Source of the DNA: Cystobacter ferrugineus
GTDB lineage: Bacteria; Myxococcota; Myxococcia; Myxococcales; Myxococcaceae
Assembly: GCF_001887355.1 (NCBI RefSeq)
Contig: NZ_MPIN01000015.1
Coordinates: 53,744-117,743 of the forward strand
Length of the DNA: 64,000 nucleotides
Direction: 5' to 3'
Part shown: piece after piece, positions 18,260 through 27,348 of the stretch
Layout: each line of letters begins with the position of its first letter
Position numbering within the stretch: the first letter of the stretch is position 1
Notes under the pieces: generated by a model
Seen by the model: only the letters and a program-made list of their open reading frames with translations
The model's database searches: none
Told to the model about the DNA's origin: nothing
Position numbers and translations under genes: made by a program

Positions 18260-19087
18260 ATGAACCAGGAACTGCGCCGTGCCGCCGAGGTGCTCCGCTC
18301 CGCGCGCGCCCTGCTCATCGGGGCGGGGGCGGGGATGGGCGTGGACTCGGGCCTGCCCGACTTCCGGGGCACCGAGGGCTTCTGGCGGGCCTACCCCCCG
18401 TACGCGAAGCTCGGACTCGACTTCGCCTCCATGGCCAACCCGCACTGGTTCGAGCAGGATCCCGCGTTCGCCTGGGGCTTCTATGGCCACCGGCTCCACC
18501 TGTACCGCGACACGCTGCCCCACGCGGGCTTCACGCTGCTGCGCGCCTGGGCCGAGCGCATGCCCCAGGGCGCCTTCGTCTTCACCTCCAATGTCGATGG
18601 CCAGTTCCAGACGGCGGGCTTCCCCGAGGAGCGCGTCCTCGAGGTGCACGGCTCCATCCACTTCACCCAGTGTCTGAGGGGCTGCCCCGGGGTGGAGCCG
18701 GCCGCGTCCCTCTCCGTCGACGTGGAGCCGGAGTCCTTCCGGGCCCGGGGCCGCCTGCCCACCTGTGCCCGCTGCGGGGCGCTCCTGCGGCCCAACATCC
18801 TCATGTTCGGGGATGGGGAGTGGGACGACTCGCGCACCCGGGAGCAGGAGGCGCGGCTGGGCCGGTGGTTGGGCGGGGTGGAGCCCGGCTCGCTCGTGGT
18901 CATCGAGTGCGGCGCGGGCACGGCGGTTCCCTCGGTGCGGCGCTTCTGCGAGCGCACGGCGGCCCGGTGGGGGACGCTCATTCGCGTCAACGTGCGCGAG
19001 CCCCAGGTGCCCGAGGGCGGCATCGGCCTGCCCCTGCGGGCGTTGGAGGCCCTGCGCGCCCTCGACGAGGAGCTCGCGCGGGGGTGA
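18260..19087 (+). CDS. SIR2-family NAD-dependent protein deacylase
   Basis: A 275-residue sirtuin. The NAD-binding GAGAGMGVDSGLPDFRG string is near residues 23-39. TSNVDGQF replaces the usual TQNID, and EVHGSIHF carries the catalytic His. One zinc Cys pair is clear (CARCG); the other is probably CLRGC. MFGDG and VIECGAGTAVPS complete the NAD fold. The Gln to Ser change in TQNxD is seen in divergent sirtuins and may alter acyl preference or turn it toward ADP-ribosylation. The ATG at 18260 is chosen; the frame extends upstream without a better start. Confidence 0.85.
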   Translation: MNQELRRAAEVLRSARALLIGAGAGMGVDSGLPDFRGTEGFWRAYPPYAKLGLDFASMANPHWFEQDPAFAWGFYGHRLHLYRDTLPHAGFTLLRAWAERMPQGAFVFTSNVDGQFQTAGFPEERVLEVHGSIHFTQCLRGCPGVEPAASLSVDVEPESFRARGRLPTCARCGALLRPNILMFGDGEWDDSRTREQEARLGRWLGGVEPGSLVVIECGAGTAVPSVRRFCERTAARWGTLIRVNVREPQVPEGGIGLPLRALEALRALDEELARG

Positions 19088-19099
19088 GCCCGCGGGGTC

Positions 19100-20065
19100 T
19101 CAGGTGGGAGAGAGCACGGAGCGGACCTTCACGTCCGCCCGGGGCGCGCCCAGCGCGAGTCCCGCCGCGCCCAGCCGCAGCAGGACGATCCACACCAGAT
19201 CCGCGAGCAGCAGGTGCACGAGCTGCAGCCACACGGGCGCGAGCAGCACCACGTTCACCATCCCCGCGAACAACTGCAATCCGTAGAGCACCCCGAGCAG
19301 CCACGCCGAGCGCCGCACCGCGGGCGAGGGCCGCAGCCGCGCCACCATCGCCCCGGTGAACACCACGCCCGCGCCCACGAGCACCGCGAGCACCGGGTGC
19401 AGCACCCTCAGCCGCAAGAGGATATGCGCCGTGGGGGACACGTCCTGGCTCAGGCCCTCCGCGAGGCTCGTGGCCGGAAAGAGCGTGTCCCCCAGCGCCG
19501 CGATGGCCCCGCTCACCCCCAGCACCAGCATCCCCACGAGGCTGCCCGCTAGCAGCCACCCCGTGAGGCCCTGGCGCCGCAGCACCACCCGCTCCCGGCC
19601 CCCGGCCCACCAGGCCGTCAGCGCCTGCGCTCCCACCAGCAGGAAGGTGTTGAGCAGGTGCGCCGCCATCCAGAAGGCCCGGCCGATCGACTCGTTGTGC
19701 GCCACCATCTCGAAGAGCACCAGCCCCGCGCCCACCGCCGCCTCCGTCAGCATGAAGACGAGCGAGAAGACCGCGGCCCGGCGCACCGGGTGCCCCTTGG
19801 CGTGCGCGCGCAGGGCCCACACGCACAGCACCAGCGCGAACACCATCACCAGCCCACTGGTCAGCCGGTGCGTGTACTCGATGAGGGTCTGCACGCTGGG
19901 CTCGCGCGGCACCACCTGGCCATTGCACACCGGCCAGTGGTCCCCGCAGCCCGCGCCCGAGCGCGTGGCCCGCACGTAGGCGCCCCACAGCACCACCCCC
20001 AGGGTGGACACGAGGGAGAACCAGCTGAAGACTCGGAAGGCACGGGAGGACTTGGTGGCGCTCAT
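19100..20065 (-). CDS. ctaA: Heme A synthase, CtaA/COX15 family
   Basis: A 321-residue membrane protein with about eight hydrophobic helices. Motifs of heme A synthase are present: a loop with two Cys (GAGCGDHWPVCNG), heme-ligand His in EYTHRLTSG, HLLNTFLL in the first half, LHPVLAVLVGAG and LVHLLLADLVW in the second. It converts heme O to heme A for cytochrome oxidase. The ATG at 20065 (MSATKSSRAF) is preferred; an upstream ATG at 20143 would add 26 hydrophilic residues. No ctaB or oxidase genes are adjacent. Confidence 0.88.
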   Translation of the reverse strand: MSATKSSRAFRVFSWFSLVSTLGVVLWGAYVRATRSGAGCGDHWPVCNGQVVPREPSVQTLIEYTHRLTSGLVMVFALVLCVWALRAHAKGHPVRRAAVFSLVFMLTEAAVGAGLVLFEMVAHNESIGRAFWMAAHLLNTFLLVGAQALTAWWAGGRERVVLRRQGLTGWLLAGSLVGMLVLGVSGAIAALGDTLFPATSLAEGLSQDVSPTAHILLRLRVLHPVLAVLVGAGVVFTGAMVARLRPSPAVRRSAWLLGVLYGLQLFAGMVNVVLLAPVWLQLVHLLLADLVWIVLLRLGAAGLALGAPRADVKVRSVLSPT

Positions 20066-20444
20066 CTGACGTTCAGGCTCCCTGCTCGGCGGGGGGAGGA
20101 TTCCCTCCCTAACCCACTTCGCCCCGGGTTGCCCCTTCGGCACGCTCTTCCGCTCGCCCGCCTCCCGGCCCCACCCACAGTCAGGCTAACAGCAGCGATG
20201 GAAATTTGTAGCCAAGCCGGAAAGGCCAGCGTATGTTGAGCCGTCGCCTGGAGACGGTGGGCGCACGCGGTATCAGGTTCGGACGGAGTATCGTTCGAAG
20301 CGCTTCGTGGGCCGAGGATCCCCCCCACCTCGGCCCACGGGCGCACTTTTTCCCCACGGCTCGGATGTGTTCTGGCTTCGCGGAGCGCCAAGGGCTCGCG
20401 CGGCGCGTTGGCGCATCTGGTGGACGCGGGGCCGCTTGGGCAGG
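20066..20444. other. Divergent intergenic region, 379 bp
   Basis: Lies between the divergent ctaA and coiled-coil genes and should hold both promoters. A less GC-rich part (20180-20240) is visible, but no box could be assigned with confidence. No gene found. Confidence 0.4.
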
Positions 20445-21674
20445 ATGAAAGTCATGGCCCCATCGCATCCCGAGTCGCCCATCGAGAAGCACCTGCGCCG
20501 CATGATGGATGCCCTCGCCGAGGGCCGGAAGCGGCATGCCGAGTGGTTGGAGAAGTGGGAGCGGATGGAGGCCCGGGAGCGGGCGCGCTGGGAGCGCCTG
20601 GAGGCCGAGGGGCACGAGGGCGAACGGCATCCGGACTGGGAGAAGTGGGCGGAGCGGTACGCCGGGGGCGTGGAGCAGTGGGCGCAGCGCCAGGCCAGAC
20701 AGGTGGAGGCGTGGGCGGAGAAGAGCTCCAAGCGCGCGGAGAAGTGGGCCTCGCGGGTGGAGCGCCAGCATCGCCGCAAGGAGTTGCGCCGGGAGCGGCG
20801 GGAGCAGCGCCGGGAGCGGGAGCGCGCGCGCAAGGAGCGCCGCAGGGAGGAGGCCCGCGCCAACCCCTTCCAGGGGGCGGTGTTCGCGGCGGCGGCGCTG
20901 GTGATGGTCGGGATGGCCATCTACTCCTTCGAGGAGATGTGGTGGCTCATCTTCGTGGCGCTCGGCCTCGGCTCGTCGGCGGCGGGCACCTTCTGGCGGG
21001 CGCGGCAGTTGGAGGTGGCGCAGCGGGCTCGATTGGGCGAGGGCCTGGAGCAGGGCACGTCCGCGGCCGGGCCGGTGCGTGCCGCGGCCCCCGAGCCGGC
21101 GCGCGAGGGGGAGGATCCCCGCCGGGCGCGGGTGGACACGCTGTGCGACAAGCTGCTCGGGGAGCTGCGCTCGGGGCCCGGGGTGCTGCGGGACGTGGTG
21201 CACCAGCCGGAGCAGACGGTGGAGGGGCTGCGCAAGAGCTGCCACGAGCTGGCGCGCCGCGAGCGGGAGCTGCGCTCGCTCTCACCGCCCGAGGAGGAGC
21301 GCCGACTGGAGGAGGAGCGGGCGCGGCTGAGCGCGCGCGTGGAGTCCGAGACGGACGCGGTGGTGAAGGAGCGGCTGGAGAAGACGCTGCGGCTGCTCGA
21401 CGAGCAGCGCCAGCAGCGGGCGGAGCTGGCCACGGCGGCCTCGCGCCTGGAGGCCGAGCACATGCGCCTGTTCTACACGCTGGAGAACCTCTACACGCAG
21501 GTGCTGCGGGTGCGCTCGGCGGACGCGGCGAGCGCGGACGTGGCGGGCGCGGGCCTGCGCCAGAGCGTGGAGCAGCTCGGCCTGGAGATGGACGCGGTGG
21601 CGAGCGCCCTGGAGGAGGTCCACGGCGAGCCGTCCGGCATCGGGGCCCCGCGGGGGCGCGTGCCTACTCGTTAG
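20445..21674 (+). CDS. Coiled-coil membrane protein of unknown function
   Basis: A 409-residue protein not assignable to a named family. Residues 1-145 are very rich in Arg, Glu and Trp and strongly helical (WLEKWERMEARERARWERLE pattern). Two close hydrophobic helices follow (FAAAALVMVGMAIYSF and WWLIFVALGLGSSAAGTF). A second long coiled-coil region rich in Glu/Arg/Leu runs from about 250 to 360. This suggests a cytoplasmic scaffold tethered to the membrane. Start at 20445 or 20454 (both ATG, in frame). Its 3' end overlaps the convergent aldehyde dehydrogenase by 11 bp. Confidence 0.75.
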   Translation: MKVMAPSHPESPIEKHLRRMMDALAEGRKRHAEWLEKWERMEARERARWERLEAEGHEGERHPDWEKWAERYAGGVEQWAQRQARQVEAWAEKSSKRAEKWASRVERQHRRKELRRERREQRRERERARKERRREEARANPFQGAVFAAAALVMVGMAIYSFEEMWWLIFVALGLGSSAAGTFWRARQLEVAQRARLGEGLEQGTSAAGPVRAAAPEPAREGEDPRRARVDTLCDKLLGELRSGPGVLRDVVHQPEQTVEGLRKSCHELARRERELRSLSPPEEERRLEEERARLSARVESETDAVVKERLEKTLRLLDEQRQQRAELATAASRLEAEHMRLFYTLENLYTQVLRVRSADAASADVAGAGLRQSVEQLGLEMDAVASALEEVHGEPSGIGAPRGRVPTR

Positions 21675-23121
21675 CCTGGGTGCTGGCGGGCGCGCGGGAT
21701 GGGCTCACCCGCACCGTCTTGATGTTGAGGAACTCGAGCAGGCCGTGGCGCGCGAGCTCCCGCCCATGGCCCGAGTTCTTCACCCCGCCGAAGGGCAGGC
21801 GCGGATCGCTCGCCACCGAGCCGTTGACGCTCACCGTGCCCGCCTCCAGGCCGTCGATGAAGCGCCGCTGCTCGGCCTCGTCCCGCGTCCACACCGTGGC
21901 GCCCAGTCCATAGGGTGTGTCGTTGGCGATGCGCAGCGCGTCCTCGGTGTCCTTGGCCCGGAAGAGCACCGCCACCGGGCCGAACAGCTCCTCGCGGTGG
22001 GCGGGACAGCCGGGGGGAGGGTTCGCGAGCACCGTGGGCGGGTACCAGAAGCCGGGCCCGGGGGGCTTCTGGCCGCCCAGGAGCAGGGTGGCACCCGCGG
22101 CCACGCTCTTCTCCACCTGCGCGTGCAGCCCGTCGCGGATGTGCTCGAGCGCGAGCGGCCCCACCTCCGTGCCGGCCTCCAGCGGCTCTCCCACCACCAC
22201 GCGCCGCATCCGCTCGACGAAGCGGCGCTCGAACTCGGGGTAGATGGAGGCGGGGGCGATGAAGCGCTTGGCGGCGATGCATGACTGCCCGTTGTTGATG
22301 AGCCGGGCCTTCACCGCCGTCTCCACCGCCGCGTCCAGGTCCGCGCTGGGCAGCACCACGAAGGGATCGCTCCCGCCCAGCTCCAGCACCACCTTCTTGA
22401 GCTGCCCGCCCGCGCGCGCCCCCACGTCCCGCCCCGCGCCCTCGCTGCCGGTGAGCGTCACCGCCTTGATGCGCGGATCCTCGATGAGCCGGCGCACCTC
22501 GGCCACTTCCACGAACAGCGCCTGGAAGGCCCCGGGCGGAAAGCCCCCGCGCGCGAAGAGCTCCTCCAGGGCGAGCGCGCATCCGGGCACGCTCGGGGCG
22601 TGCTTGAGCAGGCCCACGTTGCCCGCCATGAGCGCCGGTGCCGCGAAGCGCACCACCTGCCAGTAGGGGAAGTTCCACGGCATGATGGCCAGCACCGCTC
22701 CGAGTGGCTGGTAGCGCACGAAGCTCGTGTCGGGTGCGGTGTCCACGGGCTCGTCCGTGAGGAACCGCTCGGCGTGCTCCGCGTAGTAGCGGCAGGTGGC
22801 GGCGCACTTGAGCGCCTCGGCGCGCGCGGCCTCCAGGGGCTTGCCCATCTCCAGCGTCATCGTCCGCCCGTGCTGCTCCGCCTCCTGCTCCAGCAGCGCG
22901 GCCACCCGCCGCATCCACCCGGCGCGCTCGGCGAACGAGGTGCCACGCAGGGCGCGCAAGGTCTGCTCGGCCCGCCCCAGCCGCTCCTCCACCTCCTGCC
23001 AGGTATGGGGGGCGAAGGTGCGCAGCGTCTGGCCAGTACGGGGATCAATGGTGGCGAAAGGCAGGGGGCTCTCCTGGCGGGAGGGGCTCGGAGTGTGGGT
23101 CTCCGTCCGCAACGCCGACAA
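21664..23121 (-). CDS. NAD(P)-dependent aldehyde dehydrogenase, succinate-semialdehyde type
   Basis: A 485-residue ALDH. The catalytic Cys281 lies in NNGQSCIAAKRF, and the general-base Glu lies in LELGGSDPFVV. The cofactor loop is MPWNFPYWQV, with EELFGPVA and LPFGGVKNSGHGREL near the end. Together these fit the GabD/Sad-like group that oxidises succinate semialdehyde or related short aldehydes. The frame has no ATG or GTG at the N-terminus, so the TTG at 23121 is assumed; a start a few codons later is equally possible. No gabT is adjacent. Confidence 0.85.
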   Translation of the reverse strand: MSALRTETHTPSPSRQESPLPFATIDPRTGQTLRTFAPHTWQEVEERLGRAEQTLRALRGTSFAERAGWMRRVAALLEQEAEQHGRTMTLEMGKPLEAARAEALKCAATCRYYAEHAERFLTDEPVDTAPDTSFVRYQPLGAVLAIMPWNFPYWQVVRFAAPALMAGNVGLLKHAPSVPGCALALEELFARGGFPPGAFQALFVEVAEVRRLIEDPRIKAVTLTGSEGAGRDVGARAGGQLKKVVLELGGSDPFVVLPSADLDAAVETAVKARLINNGQSCIAAKRFIAPASIYPEFERRFVERMRRVVVGEPLEAGTEVGPLALEHIRDGLHAQVEKSVAAGATLLLGGQKPPGPGFWYPPTVLANPPPGCPAHREELFGPVAVLFRAKDTEDALRIANDTPYGLGATVWTRDEAEQRRFIDGLEAGTVSVNGSVASDPRLPFGGVKNSGHGRELARHGLLEFLNIKTVRVSPSRAPASTQANE

Positions 23122-23494
23122 GGCGTACGCGCCAGGCCTCGTTCAGGGCTCGACGTCCCGGCTCCGCCAGGTAGGGCGGGGTGGGTTTCTCGGGCCCTGA
23201 CAAAAATGTCGTGTCCGCCGGGATTCGCGGGTTTTCTGCTTCACTTTTGAATCCAGGAGTTCATTCTTGAAGCACTCTCGAGCTTTCCTCGGACAGAAGG
23301 GCTTTCTTTTGTTTGATGGGGCGGTGATGTTTCACTGCTGACGGTGCGCTTTTTGAGGTATTCCCCTTCTTCCAAGGGCTTATCGGCTTGGCGCACTTCC
23401 TGCTTTCTCTTCACTCTGTTGGGTGGTGGGACAGGGCGATTGGGTGGTATCGGTTTTGCTTATTTTGTTCAGAAAGTTTTTTGAAGAGGGAACC
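23122..23494. other. Divergent, AT-richer leader region upstream of the lipoprotein hydrolase
   Basis: 373 bp between divergent starts. From 23215 on, the G+C content drops clearly compared with the coding sequence. It contains a candidate sigma-54 promoter at 23389-23403. No gene recognised. Confidence 0.5.
23389..23403 (+). promoter_or_regulatory. Candidate sigma-54 (-24/-12) promoter
   Basis: The string TGGCGCACTTCCTGC has the GG-N10-GC spacing required for sigma-54, and matches the TGGCACG-N4-TTGC consensus at most key places. It lies about 90 bp before the ATG of the lipoprotein hydrolase at 23495, within an AT-richer leader. A chance match is possible. Confidence 0.4.
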
Positions 23495-24910
23495 ATGCGT
23501 TTCAATTTCCGCCACATCCTCCCCCTCGCTCTGCTGTCGACGGGATGCGGTGTCGAGTCGTCCTTGCCCGAGCAGTCGGAAGTGGGGACCGGAGTCGCCG
23601 GGCAGCAGGAGCAGGTGGGGCAGCAGCAAGAGGCGTTGTCGATGCGGTGGTTGCCCCTGCTGGAGTGGCTGGTGGAGGCGGGAGAGGTGCGCCTGCTGGG
23701 GGACTTCACGCGCGAGCACGTGAGTGGCGACATCTATCACTACAGCGTGCGCGTGCAGGTGGGCCCGGACGCGGCGCACGACGTCATCGGTCTGCACCGC
23801 GTGGTGCGTGAGCACTTCGCGTGGCAGCCGGTGTCGGCCCCCGAGTCCGCCTTCCTCGTGCACGGGGATGCGTGGGACTTCCAGGGCGCGTTCATGGCCA
23901 GCACGCTGACGACCGCGGTGCCCACGGAGCAGTCCTTCGCCGTGTACCTGGCGAAGCAGGGCGTGGACGTGTGGGGCATCGATCTGCGCTGGACGCAGGT
24001 GCCGCTGCAGACGACGGACTTCTCCTTCATGAAGGGGTGGAACCTGGGCACCCACGCGGAGGACGTGGGCAAGGCCATGGCGGTGGCGCGCCGGGTGCGC
24101 ACCCTCACGGGCAGCGGCGGCGGCAAGATGAACCTGCTGGGCTGGAGCCGCGGGGCGCAGGTGGCCTATGCCTACATGAGCGCGGAAGCGCGCGAGCCGG
24201 CGTTGAAGCGCCACGTGAGTGGCTTCATCCCGGTGGACATGGTGTTCAAGTTCGGCCCCGAGGCCGAGGCCGAGCGTCAGGCGGCGTGCGAGCGCGCGCA
24301 GGCGGGTGAGGCCATCCTCGCCCAGGGCCGCTACGAGGGGAACCTGGGCGGTCCGGGCGCGGGCCTGGCCATCCTGTCCGTGGGGCAGGGGGCCCTGGCC
24401 TCGCCGAACACCCCGGCCCAGCCGCCGCTGCCGCCGCTGCCCTACGGGCAGCTCGGTGTCACCCTGGGCGCGGCCACCTACTCCTTCATCTCCGCGCCCG
24501 TGCCCTACTACCACTTCGCCGCCGGCGAGTTCTCCAACGGCTCGCTCGTGGGGCTCGAGTATGTGCAGGCGCCGCAGTTCTTCGACTTCCTCGCCTCGGC
24601 CAACCCCTACCAGAGCCTGCGCGAGCAGGTGGAGGGGGATGCGCTGCAGTGTGGCACCAACAGCCTGCCCTATGACGACCACCTCAAGGACGTGAAGGTG
24701 CCGGTGCTCTACGTGGGCGCCGCGGGCGGCTTCGGTGCCTACGGTGAGTACTCGGCGAAGTCGCTGCTGGGCAGCAAGGACGTGACCATCCTGCGCGCCC
24801 AGCGGAACCTGGATCGCGCCGCCGAGTACGGCCACGCGGACCTGTGGCTCGCCAGCGACGCCCGGGACAAGGTGTGGGAGCCCATCTACAAGTGGATGAA
24901 GAAGCACTAG
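23495..24910 (+). CDS. Lipoprotein alpha/beta hydrolase
   Basis: A 471-residue exported hydrolase. The signal ends in a lipobox (ALLSTGCG, Cys18), followed by a Gln-rich linker (VAGQQEQVGQQQEA). The nucleophile elbow is GWSRG with Ser218, and the catalytic His is probably His447 in EYGHADLWLAS near the C-terminus; the acid may be a residue in the VPVLYVGAAGG strand region. Length, late His and GDAWD loop fit extracellular esterase/lipase-like hydrolases. It should be anchored to the envelope. GAAGAGGG precedes the ATG. Confidence 0.85.
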   Translation: MRFNFRHILPLALLSTGCGVESSLPEQSEVGTGVAGQQEQVGQQQEALSMRWLPLLEWLVEAGEVRLLGDFTREHVSGDIYHYSVRVQVGPDAAHDVIGLHRVVREHFAWQPVSAPESAFLVHGDAWDFQGAFMASTLTTAVPTEQSFAVYLAKQGVDVWGIDLRWTQVPLQTTDFSFMKGWNLGTHAEDVGKAMAVARRVRTLTGSGGGKMNLLGWSRGAQVAYAYMSAEAREPALKRHVSGFIPVDMVFKFGPEAEAERQAACERAQAGEAILAQGRYEGNLGGPGAGLAILSVGQGALASPNTPAQPPLPPLPYGQLGVTLGAATYSFISAPVPYYHFAAGEFSNGSLVGLEYVQAPQFFDFLASANPYQSLREQVEGDALQCGTNSLPYDDHLKDVKVPVLYVGAAGGFGAYGEYSAKSLLGSKDVTILRAQRNLDRAAEYGHADLWLASDARDKVWEPIYKWMKKH

Positions 24911-24951
24911 CAGACAGGACGCGGGGCCTTCGGGGCCCCCGAGTCCACCCG

Positions 24952-25000
24952 GGGCTCCGCGCCATGCGCGGGGCCCTTCGTTCTTTCGTCTTTTGTCTTT
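24952..25000 (+). terminator. Rho-independent terminator after the lipoprotein hydrolase
   Basis: GGGCTCCGCGC (24952-24962) pairs with GCGCGGGGCCC (24966-24976) around CAT, with one mismatch. A T-rich tail (TTCGTTCTTTCGTCTTTTG) follows. A second GC stem (GGGGCC/GGCCCC) lies just upstream. Confidence 0.65.
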
Positions 25001-25106
25001 CCGACCAAACCGCGCCATGCCCGGGGCGTTGGGCGGGGGACTCGTGCCATAGAGGAAGGCCCCCGCTCCGGGACTTCCCCCGGACGGCACCGAGAGCCTT
25101 GCCACC

Positions 25107-25805
25107 ATGGTCGACAACATCTGGACGGACTTCGCCCAGAGCTACGATGCGATCTGCTCCCAGCTCAACTGCTACCGGCGGATGGTCGATAAGATTCTGC
25201 GCGACACCCAGGGGTGCCAGACCGTCATCGACGCCGGGTGCGGCACGGGACTGGTGAGCCAGGCGCTCGTCTCACGCGGTCTCTCGGTGGTGGGCTTCGA
25301 CAACAACCCGGGCATGCTCGCGCTGGCCCTGCGCAAGCAGGCGGCTTGTGCGGTGGAGGAGCGCCAGCGCTGGACGGTGCTGGAGGGAGATGTGCGCTCC
25401 TTTCCCTCCGGGGTCCCGGCACGCGCGGATGCCGTGGTGCTCAACAACGTCCTCTTCTACGTGCGCGAGCCGGAGGAGGTGCTGCGCGAGAGCCTCGCGC
25501 ACCTGCAGCCGGGCGGGCGCCTCATCTCGGCGGGCCCCCGAAGGCGCCCGGATCTCCAGAAGGTGATGACGAAGTCCATCGAGGAGTGGCAGGCCGAGGG
25601 CCGCTGGGACGCGACCCTCCAGGCCACCACCGCCTACCACGTGGACCTCACGCGCCGGCTGGTGACGGACCCCAACGAGATGGTGACGTTCTTCGAGCCC
25701 GAGGTGCTCGTGGAGACGCTGCGGCGTCTGGGCTTCTCGCGCGTCATCGCGGCGGACCACGACGACTACTATGGAGAGAACTACTACGTCTGCATGGCGC
25801 GCTGA
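25107..25805 (+). CDS. Class I SAM-dependent methyltransferase
   Basis: A 232-residue methyltransferase. Motif I is VIDAGCGTGLVSQAL (near 42-56), followed by the acidic end of strand 2 (VVGFDNNPGML) and motif IV/V (ADAVVLNNVLFYVREPEEVLRESLAHLQPGGRLI). It belongs to the Methyltransf_11/25 group and acts on an unknown small molecule. The ATG at 25107 gives MVDNIWTDFAQSYD, a typical N-terminus for the family. No operon partner. Confidence 0.88.
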   Translation: MVDNIWTDFAQSYDAICSQLNCYRRMVDKILRDTQGCQTVIDAGCGTGLVSQALVSRGLSVVGFDNNPGMLALALRKQAACAVEERQRWTVLEGDVRSFPSGVPARADAVVLNNVLFYVREPEEVLRESLAHLQPGGRLISAGPRRRPDLQKVMTKSIEEWQAEGRWDATLQATTAYHVDLTRRLVTDPNEMVTFFEPEVLVETLRRLGFSRVIAADHDDYYGENYYVCMAR

Positions 25806-25830
25806 GCCCCACGCGCTCGCCGCCCGGGCG

Positions 25831-26316
25831 TCAGTGCAGCACGCCCAGCAGACGCGCGTCGTTGATGATGCGGTTGCCATCCGCCTTCAGCCGGCTGGTG
25901 AGGAAGGGGGCGATCGCATCGGGCGTCTTGTGCAGGCGCGCGTAGTTGCTGTCGTAGATGCGTGTCACGATGAGCTGCGCCGAGGCGATGATGCGCTGCA
26001 GGTTGTGCTGCAGCTCGTTGCCCTCCATCAGCAGGTGCAGCTCGCAGATGTACTTGCGGTGGTCCTCGAGCATCTTGAAGAGCGCCTTGCGCTGCTCGCT
26101 GTTGGGCACGCGCGCCTTGGCGCCCGTGACGATGACCACGCACAACTGCTGGCGGTGCGCCTCGTAGGCCTCGCGGAAGCGGGCGGTCACCAACTGGATG
26201 TCCTGGGCACTGGGCGGCTGCTCCCACCGGATGAAGAACACACGATTGATGAGGGCTGTCTTGTAGTTCGGAGGAGCAGCGGTGGCAGTGTTAGTGGTTG
26301 TAGCGGTAGCGAACAT
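25831..26316 (-). CDS. Protein of unknown function, STAS-like in character
   Basis: A 161-residue protein. A Thr/Ala-rich N-terminus (MFATATTTNT) leads to a globular part: NRVFFIRWEQPPSAQD, then LCVVIVTGAKARVPNSEQRKALFKMLEDHRKY. This resembles STAS/SpoIIAA-like folds of myxobacterial proteins, but the assignment is tentative. The ATG at 26316 is 8 nt after GGAG; an in-frame ATG at 26322 has poor spacing. Likely cytoplasmic. Confidence 0.6.
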   Translation of the reverse strand: MFATATTTNTATAAPPNYKTALINRVFFIRWEQPPSAQDIQLVTARFREAYEAHRQQLCVVIVTGAKARVPNSEQRKALFKMLEDHRKYICELHLLMEGNELQHNLQRIIASAQLIVTRIYDSNYARLHKTPDAIAPFLTSRLKADGNRIINDARLLGVLH

Positions 26317-26576
26317 GACCATCACTCCGAGAACGGCCGTACGGGAGCCCGAAAGAGCATTTCGAGCGGGCTGACGCGCCCGGCACGGCGACGACAGGGT
26401 GACGCCAATCTGGGGTGCCTCCGGGCCTTCCCCAAGGCCCACCAACCCTCTCTGCTACCGGGAGCACGAATCGCCCCACGCCACTGTCGCCTGGTGCACG
26501 CCCTCGGCGTTGGCCCGCCGACACTCCGTGGACCCGGCCGCCTCCGGGATGGCGGGGCGTCTAGGGTGTTGTGGGC

Positions 26577-27314
26577 ATGCGACCCACGCTTCATCAACTC
26601 CGGGCGCGTCTGGTGCGGTGGAGCGGCACGGATGTGCTCGGACTGTTGCTCGTCCTGTTGCTGCTGGGCGGCGGTTTCCTCACCCTGTTGGAGGAAGTGC
26701 GCGAACAGGAGACCCAGTCCTTCGACGAGCAGGTGCTGCGCGCGCTGCGGCGCGCGGACGAGCCGGCCGAGCCGCTCGGGCCGCGGTGGCTCGCCGAGGC
26801 GGCGCGGGATGTGACGGCGCTGGGCAGCCTGACGGTGCTCACGCTCGTGGTGGTGGCCGTGTGCGGCTTCCTGGTGTTCGTGCGGCGCTGGCGGACCATC
26901 GCCCTGGTGCTCGGCTCCACGCTCGGGGGCACGGGGGTGAACGCGCTCCTGAAGAACCTGGTGGCCCGGCCGCGGCCCTCGGTGGTGCCGCACCTCACCT
27001 CGGTGCTCTCGGAGAGCTTTCCCAGCGGGCACGCGATGCTCTCGGCCATCGTCTACCTGACACTGGGCGCGATCCTGTCCGAGCTCGTGGAGAAGCGCTG
27101 GCTCAAGCTGTACCTGCTGACGGTGGCGCTCGGGTTGACGCTGCTCATCGGACTGACGCGGGTGTACCTGGGAGTGCACTACCCCACGGACGTGGTGGGC
27201 GGGTGGATCGCCGGCCTCGCGTGGGCGCTCGTCGCCGCCCTGGTGGCGCGCGTGGCCCGGAGCAGGAGTCCCGGTCTGCGCGAGGAGGCGCGCGGCGACA
27301 CCGCCCCGCCGTGA
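26577..27314 (+). CDS. PAP2-family lipid phosphatase
   Basis: A 245-residue membrane phosphatase. The three PAP2 motifs are KNLVARPRP, PSGHA and RVYLGVHYPTD. Five to six hydrophobic helices surround them, with a first helix LGLLLVLLLLGGGFLTLLEE. Members hydrolyse undecaprenyl-diphosphate, phosphatidate or diacylglycerol pyrophosphate; substrate undetermined. The ATG at 26577 is used; a GTG two codons upstream is in frame. It is followed 34 nt later by a hexapeptide acyltransferase. Confidence 0.88.
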   Translation: MRPTLHQLRARLVRWSGTDVLGLLLVLLLLGGGFLTLLEEVREQETQSFDEQVLRALRRADEPAEPLGPRWLAEAARDVTALGSLTVLTLVVVAVCGFLVFVRRWRTIALVLGSTLGGTGVNALLKNLVARPRPSVVPHLTSVLSESFPSGHAMLSAIVYLTLGAILSELVEKRWLKLYLLTVALGLTLLIGLTRVYLGVHYPTDVVGGWIAGLAWALVAALVARVARSRSPGLREEARGDTAPP

Positions 27315-27348
27315 GCCCGCCGCGTGCCGCTCGTGGTAGGGAGGGACC

